A stretch of 31,214 nt of DNA from a virus. The stretch is from positions 1-31,214 of IMG/VR virus record IMGVR_UViG_3300034018_001973; one strand, written 5' to 3'. Position numbers and translations under genes: made by a program. A model generated the notes under the pieces. It was not told the origin of the DNA. It was given only the letters and a program-made list of their open reading frames with translations, and ran no database searches. Below are positions 1 to 8,000 of this stretch, in pieces. Numbering within the stretch: position 1 is the stretch's first letter; each line of letters starts with the position of its first letter.

Positions 1-1
1 T

Positions 2-1432
2 ACTCCACACAATAGTTGGGGTTTTGAGTCTACTAAGATTCTGCCACGTATACCTGACGCGTTTCGTATTACTATTGCTGATGAAGAAAAAGGTTATCAA
101 GCAAATGAATACCGTGTATATAACGTAAGCAAAACCGAAGCTAACTCTGAGTTATTTGAAGAACTAAGTTTGCCCGGTGTAACTAATTTTGATCAAGCCA
201 AGCATATTGCCAGATGGCATATGGCACAATTAAAATTGCGTCCAGAAATGTATTCACTAAATGTTGACTTTGAATACTTAGTTTGTAATCGTGGTGATCT
301 TGTTCGTGTTACACACGATGTTCCATTATGGGGCAACGGTAGTGGTAGAATTAAGTCTTGTCAAAATGGCAGTGCAATTATTACGCTAACAGAATCAATC
401 TATCTGGAAAGCGGCAAAACTTATAATATTCGAGTAAGAACTAACGCTGGCGCAAGTGTGCTAAAAACATTAACAGCAATAACTGCTACAGCATTTTACG
501 ACACAATAAGTGTTACCAGCGCACTAAGTGTTGGTGATAATATAAACCCAGATGATTTATTTATGTTGGGTGAGGTGTCTAAGGAATCACAAGAACTTAT
601 TGTATTAAGTGTTGAAACTTCAAATAATATAACTGCAAAACTTATGTTAGCTGATTATTCTCCACAAATTTATACAACAGATTTATCACAGTTCCCTGCT
701 TTTAATGCAAATATTACTACTACAGCAAATTATTTAGTTAATAGCATCATTTCGGAATCGCCTACTATTACTTCAGTGAATAGTGATAGTGCACTTAGTG
801 AGCAAATTAGTAACGGTAACTACACTAATACTGCTATTATTAGTTATAGCAATAGTGCTCAATTAAATAAAAGCGCAGAACGTGTAGAACTACAAGTAGT
901 GGCTGGCGATGTAATGTTTGAAGGAAGTTCTTCACTTTACTATGCGCCAAAAGATAGTTCCAGTATAACTGTTCAACAGCTTATTAGCGGAGTTATTTAC
1001 AAAGCCAGAGTGCGGTATACAAATAGTGCTGGCAATATAGTTGGGCCTTGGTCCGAAATCTTTTGGTTTACAAATTCAGGAAAAAATGTCAACGGTTCAG
1101 CAGCTCCGCTACTATCAGTTGACCTAGAAAATACTTTTATTGTAGCAAAACCTAATGTTACCCTACAAACTCCTGACTTTTTAACTTATGAGTATAGACT
1201 ATATAAGGACACAGGTTCAGAAGATTTTTGGGAACTAACTCCAGATACAACAAACAATATTAAAGTTGTTAAAAGTACTGGCGATGCAAGGTTTGATCTT
1301 CGAGATCAACCTATACCAAGAATCTCTTCTACAGGTGTTACATACAGAATAGCTTGTCGAGCACTTGACAAGCAAGGAAATTATAGTACTCAAAGTACTC
1401 TTGGAACAATAGTTGTTAAAACTATTACTTAA
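2..1432 (+). CDS. Tail tip / host-specificity protein J-like (TipJ), C-terminal part
   Basis: The frame is open from base 2, so the gene enters from the left edge and 476 residues are visible. The TTG at 170 inside the frame is not a real start. The visible start (RITIADEEKGYQ, then LSLPGVTNFDQAKHIARWHM and the stretch CNRGDLVRVTHDVPL) is the signature of the conserved part of lambda J-type tail tip proteins, which cap the tail, hold the tail end together and often contact the receptor. After this comes a beta-rich insert and, at about 900-1090, a fibronectin type III-like segment ending in PWSEIFWFTNSG. A second Ig-like segment runs to the stop. Full-length J proteins usually exceed 1000 residues, so more than half is missing here. 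The next gene starts 9 bases downstream, which implies one operon. The family call is firm; receptor binding by this particular C-terminus is inferred. Confidence 0.9.
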   Translation, partial: TPHNSWGFESTKILPRIPDAFRITIADEEKGYQANEYRVYNVSKTEANSELFEELSLPGVTNFDQAKHIARWHMAQLKLRPEMYSLNVDFEYLVCNRGDLVRVTHDVPLWGNGSGRIKSCQNGSAIITLTESIYLESGKTYNIRVRTNAGASVLKTLTAITATAFYDTISVTSALSVGDNINPDDLFMLGEVSKESQELIVLSVETSNNITAKLMLADYSPQIYTTDLSQFPAFNANITTTANYLVNSIISESPTITSVNSDSALSEQISNGNYTNTAIISYSNSAQLNKSAERVELQVVAGDVMFEGSSSLYYAPKDSSSITVQQLISGVIYKARVRYTNSAGNIVGPWSEIFWFTNSGKNVNGSAAPLLSVDLENTFIVAKPNVTLQTPDFLTYEYRLYKDTGSEDFWELTPDTTNNIKVVKSTGDARFDLRDQPIPRISSTGVTYRIACRALDKQGNYSTQSTLGTIVVKTIT

Positions 1433-1441
1433 AGGATAAAT

Positions 1442-4400
1442 ATGGCGGCACACTTATACCCAGGCATAAAATCATTAAAACTGGTATTAGATACCCCTTA
1501 TGATACTATTAGAACAGCGGATATTAGAGATGATCTAATATCCGTTAAGGTATGGTACTCTGCGACTTCTGGCTTCAATCCAGAAACGCAGGGCATAGTT
1601 GTACCTTCTGGAAATAGCTTAAACGTAGATATTCCTAATTTAACGCCCAATACTACTTATTATGTTAGATACGCTTTTATTAGTGCAATTGATCCAGCTG
1701 TATACACAATATCTAATCAATTAAGTGAAACCGTACTCGAAGAAAACGTTAGTGTCTATGGATATTTAACCAATGACCCAACACCTATTGTTACTCAAGC
1801 AGATGGAAGTGGCGGTAGTTTTACCTCAGCCAATGGTGTTTTCAAAGTATTTAATTTAAGTACAGAAGTAACAGGTGCTGGACCTGCGTATTCAATAAAA
1901 GCAAATAGTACTACAGGTATTACTACTCCAACAATAAATGCTACAACAGGTGTATATAGCTGTAGTGGATTAACTGAGGATGTGGGTACCGTTACTTTTA
2001 GAGCTGTATATAATGGCGTAACTATTGAACAAGTATGGAATGTTTACAGAGCTAAAGCTGGGCAGACCGCTCCGCTTTTACAACTTAGCGCTACTACTAC
2101 TGAGTTTGTTTACAAAGATCAATCTGCTGCAAGTTCTTTAACTCCACAAACAGTTATTACAGCAAGATTAGTTAATCTTACAGGCAACCCTACTTTTACA
2201 GCCGAAGGATTTACACGAGACGGTACTAGTTTAGGTACTATTAACTTTACTCAAACCAATAATGTAATAACTATTACTCAAGCACAGTTTGATGCTCGCG
2301 GTGTTACTATAGGAAATGTACGAGTTACGGCTACACTAGGTAGTGCAACTGATGTTATTACTATTTACAGAATTAATGATGGTACAGAGCAAATAACCGT
2401 TGAGTTAAGTAATGAAGCCCATGTGATTCCTGCTGATAGTAATGGGGATACTGTTGAGGCAAATTATATTGGTAGTGGAACCACTATTAAGGTAAAACAA
2501 GGTAATACATACTTACTTGTAGATAATGTTGCAGATCCTACTACAGGTCTTTTTGATGTAGGTACTTGGAGAGTTACTACTATTACTAGTGTAGGCATTA
2601 CTTGTGATACTACGCCTGGAGTATATACTAATTACATAGAGTACGATAAGCACTCAGCAATGACTGCTGATGTGGCTACTATTACTTATACTATAACAGG
2701 TACTACTACAACAGGTGCGACTTTTAGTATTAACAAAGTACAGAGTTTTAGCAAGACTACAGACGGAGTAAACGGTACTTCACCACTAATATATAGTATC
2801 AATCCTAGCGCTCCAGTAATTACTAAGCAAGCTAAAGACGCAGCTACTGCAGGCGTTCACTCAAGTATTACTATTCAAGGTAAGAGATATAATGGCGTTA
2901 CTACTACGAATTATGGCTGGGTAACTGTAACTTCTAATCTTGGAAGCGAAGCTGCAACGCCTACTGATACTGCAAGTACACCTGCTACACTATCTCCAGC
3001 TGATAATGCCGGAGTATTATTTTATACAGTAAAACTGTATAAAGAATCTACTATATCTGCAGCTAATTTAGTCGATACTCAAGTAATATACGTGTTGTTT
3101 AAAGGAGCCACAGGAGTTGACGGAGCACCCGCAATTTCAGCTATTTTAGGCAATGAAACTCACATATTTCCTGCAGCTTTTGACGGAACAATATCAGCTC
3201 CTAGCTATGCAGGTAGTGGCACTACTATTAGAGTTTATGAAGGTGCACAGGAATTAGTTTATACTGGTACTGGAACTAGCGTTCCTACTAATGAACCAGG
3301 TACTTGGAAACTATGGGTATACGAACAAGGTGGATTTAGTAATATTAGTATTGGTACTTTTACAGATAGTGGAAACTATGCTACAGTTGGAGATCATTCA
3401 GGTGTGGCAGCAGGAATTGACACATCTAGTATAACGTACAATATTTACGGTAGAAATTCGTTAGGTACGCAGTTTAATATTACCAAAACTCAAACATTTA
3501 GTAAATCAAAAACAGGTGCTCCAGGGGCTAATGCTACTGCATATTGGTTAACTGTATCAGACGGGGCTTTAAGAAAAGCAAAAAGTGGTACTATAAGTCC
3601 TGCTAGTATTACTGTATACGGATACTCTGCTACAGGTACTGGAGCACCAGTAGCTTATGCAGGTAGATTTATAATTTATGAAAATGGTAGTGCAACTCCT
3701 GTGTATACTTCTGCAGCAAATGAAAGTAGTAAGTTATATACATTATCAAGTAATAATGTAACTAGTGTAAAAGTAGAACTATACTTAGCAGGCGGGACTA
3801 CTACTAAATTAGACGAGCAGTCTATACCTGTACTGGTCGATGGTTCTGATACAGTCACAGCCATTCTTAGTAATGAGTCAGCTACCGTTCCAGCAGCAAA
3901 TAATGGTGATGTTAGTTCGTTTGCCGGTGCAGCTACAACAATGAGCGTATTTATAGGAGCTACTGACGATAGCGCTAACTGGACATATGCTGCAGTAAAA
4001 AGCGGAACTACTATAACTTTTACAGAAGCGACTAATAGCCGAACCCAAACTGTATCAGCTTTAACAGCTTCATCAGGTCACATAGATATTACTGCTAGTA
4101 AAACAGGGTATCCAAGTATTACTAAGCGATTCAATGTTAGTAAAGCTTTTGCTGGAGGTAAAGGCGATAAGGGTGATCAAGGCGACCCTGGGGCAACCGG
4201 AGTTTCAAACTATAGGATCTATAAAGCATCAGCTAATTCCGCAACACCTCCTACTACTAATAATGTAGCACCGCCTGCCACAACAGATGGAGCAGCACCC
4301 AGTACATGGTCACTTACGCCAGTTACTTTAACTGCTGGCCAAGCACAGTGGCAATCGGACGGAGTTAGAGCAGCAGGTACTACAGGCGTTGCAAATAATA

Positions 4401-4615
4401 CTACTTGGAGTGTACCTTATCTTAGTTACTTTAAGGTAGACACTCTTGAAGCAATAACCACAAATACTGGTAAATTAAATGTAAATGATACCATTAAGGT
4501 TGGTACTGTAACAGTAAATGCTCAGGACAATCCTGTTGATGGTGTACTAATTACTACTAGCGGTATTAAAATTTATAATGCTGGTATTTTACGAGTTAAC
4601 TTAGGAAGTATTTAA
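1442..4615 (+). CDS. Large Ig-rich tail protein with collagen-like tract (central fibre-type)
   Basis: This 1057-residue protein directly follows the J-like gene; AAAGGA overlapping the previous stop is its ribosome binding site. Residues 1 to about 95 look fibronectin type III-like (LTPNTTYYVRYAFISA). The middle is a chain of Ig-like modules. Three related ones begin near residues 318, 564 and 804 with xVELSNEAH, SAILGNETH and TAILSNESA, and run about 115-245 residues each. Each module ends in a QxFSKxxxG-type linker. A short collagen-like Gly-X-Y tract (KGDKGDQGDPGATG) lies at about 906-920. The C-terminus, from about 985, resembles the end of lambda-like central tail fibre proteins (SYFKVDTLEAITTNTGKLNV; later GITTSGIKIYNAG-like). 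No enzyme motif is visible. The likely role is a tail tip extension or fibre. Its last base is shared with the next start codon, so the two are translationally coupled. Confidence 0.75.
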   Translation: MAAHLYPGIKSLKLVLDTPYDTIRTADIRDDLISVKVWYSATSGFNPETQGIVVPSGNSLNVDIPNLTPNTTYYVRYAFISAIDPAVYTISNQLSETVLEENVSVYGYLTNDPTPIVTQADGSGGSFTSANGVFKVFNLSTEVTGAGPAYSIKANSTTGITTPTINATTGVYSCSGLTEDVGTVTFRAVYNGVTIEQVWNVYRAKAGQTAPLLQLSATTTEFVYKDQSAASSLTPQTVITARLVNLTGNPTFTAEGFTRDGTSLGTINFTQTNNVITITQAQFDARGVTIGNVRVTATLGSATDVITIYRINDGTEQITVELSNEAHVIPADSNGDTVEANYIGSGTTIKVKQGNTYLLVDNVADPTTGLFDVGTWRVTTITSVGITCDTTPGVYTNYIEYDKHSAMTADVATITYTITGTTTTGATFSINKVQSFSKTTDGVNGTSPLIYSINPSAPVITKQAKDAATAGVHSSITIQGKRYNGVTTTNYGWVTVTSNLGSEAATPTDTASTPATLSPADNAGVLFYTVKLYKESTISAANLVDTQVIYVLFKGATGVDGAPAISAILGNETHIFPAAFDGTISAPSYAGSGTTIRVYEGAQELVYTGTGTSVPTNEPGTWKLWVYEQGGFSNISIGTFTDSGNYATVGDHSGVAAGIDTSSITYNIYGRNSLGTQFNITKTQTFSKSKTGAPGANATAYWLTVSDGALRKAKSGTISPASITVYGYSATGTGAPVAYAGRFIIYENGSATPVYTSAANESSKLYTLSSNNVTSVKVELYLAGGTTTKLDEQSIPVLVDGSDTVTAILSNESATVPAANNGDVSSFAGAATTMSVFIGATDDSANWTYAAVKSGTTITFTEATNSRTQTVSALTASSGHIDITASKTGYPSITKRFNVSKAFAGGKGDKGDQGDPGATGVSNYRIYKASANSATPPTTNNVAPPATTDGAAPSTWSLTPVTLTAGQAQWQSDGVRAAGTTGVANNTTWSVPYLSYFKVDTLEAITTNTGKLNVNDTIKVGTVTVNAQDNPVDGVLITTSGIKIYNAGILRVNLGSI

Positions 4616-5001
4616 TGGCAACATATGGTTTAACAACATACAAGTCAGATGGCACAACCGTAGTTTTGCAAAACTCTACCAAAGGTGGAGTTTTTGCACA
4701 AGCTTTTGAGTGGGACACTAGCGGTCTTGGGCCCAATGTACGGTTTAAATCTTTCGACCCTGCTAATCCACAATTTGGCGGTTATCTTCTAAGAGACTTT
4801 CCAGAATATGCTGGCAGAACTATAAGAGTTTTTCAACTAAGGCCGGGTATTTCAACTTGGTCTGTGGACTACGAAAACGGAGTTCCTTATATTGCATTTT
4901 TCACAAGTCTTTCTCCCGCAGACTATTTAACTCCAAGAAGCATACCAGTTCCGGAGGATCTTAACTGGGGCTCCACAGTTTTATTTATTTTTGTTATATA
5001 A
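4615..5001 (+). CDS. Small tail protein, related to the N-terminus of the next gene
   Basis: A 128-residue protein whose ATG overlaps the previous stop by one base (TAATG). It opens with MATYGLTTYKSDGTTVVLQN and ends in a hydrophobic strand, STVLFIFVI. The start MA-YGL and the general beta-rich layout match the first 150 residues of the following 1906-residue protein (MAYGLRVINDASEILVDSN). The two may therefore share an attachment domain, probably of the phage tail family I know as DUF6453, although that name is from memory and unchecked. There is no signal peptide or catalytic motif. Position between a central-fibre-type protein and a giant surface protein suggests a small structural part of the tail tip. 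Function is otherwise unknown. Confidence 0.7.
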   Translation: MATYGLTTYKSDGTTVVLQNSTKGGVFAQAFEWDTSGLGPNVRFKSFDPANPQFGGYLLRDFPEYAGRTIRVFQLRPGISTWSVDYENGVPYIAFFTSLSPADYLTPRSIPVPEDLNWGSTVLFIFVI

Positions 5002-5010
5002 GGCACACTT

Positions 5011-8000
5011 ATGGCATATGGCCTCAGAGTTATTAATGACGCATCAGAGATATTAGTTGACAGTAATTATATTAACCCAACCTTTATAAAAAAAGTAGAG
5101 TTTAATGCTACCGCTACCAGTACAGCAGCAGGTTCACCGTTGTTACACTCTGGGTATGTAGCCAGATCATATACTACCCCAGGTTTAGGTATTACAGGTA
5201 ATTGGATAGTTTTATGGGCTATCCCAAGTAATACACAAGACGTATGGTATAAACTTCCACAACAACCTTTGTATGGTTCTAGTAATGTTACAACTTTATC
5301 TTGTACAGTGTATGCAAATAGTAGTGGACAGGCTTTAAGTTATAGTTTGCCTACAGCATATATTTTTGGAGTAGACTCATTGACTATAGGGGCCTTGCCG
5401 TCAACAGGCCCAGCTTTACGACTATACAGCGATACAGGACAAAAAACATTTGACAGTAATCACTTGCAACTACTGCCCTACTCTATTAGCAATGAAGTAG
5501 AAATACCTGCGCCTGATAATATTCTTGCACCTAACCAGCCTGAGTCTATCAAAAGTTTATTAATAGACGTTCCTGGCACTAACCCAATATTTTTATTACC
5601 GCATGCTCAATATTTTCAAGCATCAGATGATATTTACTTTTCAGGGTTTAGTCCAGGCATACCTGGTACAGATTTTTCTGCTACATCAGTTGTATTTAAA
5701 AGAGAGCCTTCAACACAATCTGGAAAAGCACTGATAAAATTAAAATCACTGTTTACTTATTATAAAAATATTACTCCAAGAAATGAATATGACAGTGCAT
5801 TTTTAACAAGCGGAAACACTGTTCAATTATCGGTTTTGTGTGCTGACGGAAATTTTTACGCAACAGCAGGTGCCGGAACTGGAGGAGGAGCTAATCCACA
5901 ATATGAATTAAGCGCTAATTATTCTAGTGTAAATGAAGGTACGATAGTAACTGTAACGCTAAATACTACTTTAGTCAGTGATAATACTTTAGTGCCTTAT
6001 ACAATTACTGGCATAAGTGGGGAAGACTTAGTAAGTGGAGGATTAACAGGAAGCTTTAACGTAGTTAGCAATACTGCTAATGCACAGTTTATTATTAAAA
6101 ACGATAGCGTAACTGAAGGGCCAGAAACATTTACCCTTACTTTAAACGGTTTAGCTGTTAATACTAGTTTTACTATACTTGATACTAGTATTGCAGCAGC
6201 TCAATATAGTTTTGGAACTGTACCCTCAGTTAATGAAGGTGGAAACTATATTATACCTTTTAGTGCTACTAATGCTGGAGGTCAAGAAGTAAGTTTTACT
6301 ACTATTACTGCTACAACGGGCACATATTGGAACCAAGGTGTGCGCCTGGATGGAGCACTACTCACAAGTAGTTTTGTAGTTCCTGGTAATTCTACGGCAA
6401 CCACTAATGTGAGTTTTACAACTTATAAAGACTTGATGACAGATGGGCAAAAAACATTCAGGATTCAAGCATCGGTAAATGGTACAGTAGTAGCTACTAG
6501 TGCAAATATTTTTATTACCGATACATCTACGTCTTCAATAACAGCTCCTGATACTATATTAGAACTAACTCCAAGCACCGAGATTACTATTTCAGTTGCA
6601 AATGGATATGACCTGGGAGAACTTAGTAATATAAGAATTGAGTCAAACAGTAATAAATTGTTTGTTATACCTGGACAACCTAACAATTGGACAATTAATA
6701 GTAATAGCTTTTCAGCTACTACATATTTATACGCAGCAAGTGTTACAGAAGACACACCTGTAACACTTTCTCTTATAGGTGGTGGGGGCAACATTACTCC
6801 ACTTGCAGAAAAAACAATTACAGTTATTAATGCTACCCCTTCGTATAGCTGGGAAATTCCTTCAGCTATAAATGAAGGAAGTACTGGTTCTTTACAGTTT
6901 AACTACAGTAATGCTGCAAATACAACAATATACTTTGCCATAAGTCCTGGAGCTAATGTTACTAGTTCTGACGTTACTTTAAATACTACTTCTCACACAG
7001 TTGGTAATAGCAACGCCGCAGGATCTGTTAGCGTAAGTTATTCAGTAAGTGCAGATGCTTTTACTGAAGGCGTGGAGAGTTTTACACTTAGCGGAGCAGG
7101 AGTATTTTCTCAACCTATTACTATTAATGATACAAGTACTACTCCAGAACCTGCTTATAGTATTACTGCTAATAGTACTCCTTGGAATGAAAGCTCTACA
7201 AGAGTTTGTAGTGTTTCCGTTCAGAACGCAGCAGGCACTACACTAGCTTTGGTTTCTGACAATGCTAGTGTAACTAGTCAGGTTGCAACTATATACATTA
7301 ACAGTAACAATTATTCAACTCTTACTTATTGGAATGTTGGAGATGTTGCAGCCGATGTTACTGTAAACATGGCACTAAAAATAAATGGTACTGGTACTGC
7401 TGGCGGATACAATGGTACTTTAGTTGCAACAACTTCCGCTTTAGTTAGGAACATAATCCCTGCAGGAACTGTATTAAGATATTTTTGTAGTGGAGTAGAT
7501 AGGTATGTGGTAAAAGCTGACGGTACGTATAATGGAGAGTATACCGAACTCTATGAAGCAAATAGTTTAATTTGTGGATATATTCCACCAAGCTGGGCAT
7601 TATCTGCGTCGCCTACAAATATTAATGAAGGTGGTAGTACTACAATCACTTTAACAACTAATCAAAGTGGTAATTTTGCGTATACTATTTCAGGAGTTAG
7701 TAGTGCTGATATAGGTGGTACTAGTTTAACAGGTGTTTTAGCGAACGGTGGCTCACGCGTTATTACGCTTACTGCAGACAACTTAACAGAACCAACAGAA
7801 ACCCTTACTTTAGCATTAAATAATGGGCAGGCCAGTGCTTCAGTAACCATAAACGATACTTCTAGAAGTTCCGTAGAGATACTGCAGTCTGGTAATATCA
7901 ACGGTACTGTTGGCACATCTTTTTCTAGTACTTTTACAGTAGAGGTTAATGGTAGCCAGTATCCTGCTATTTGGAGTTATTCTGGAACACTACCCCCTGG

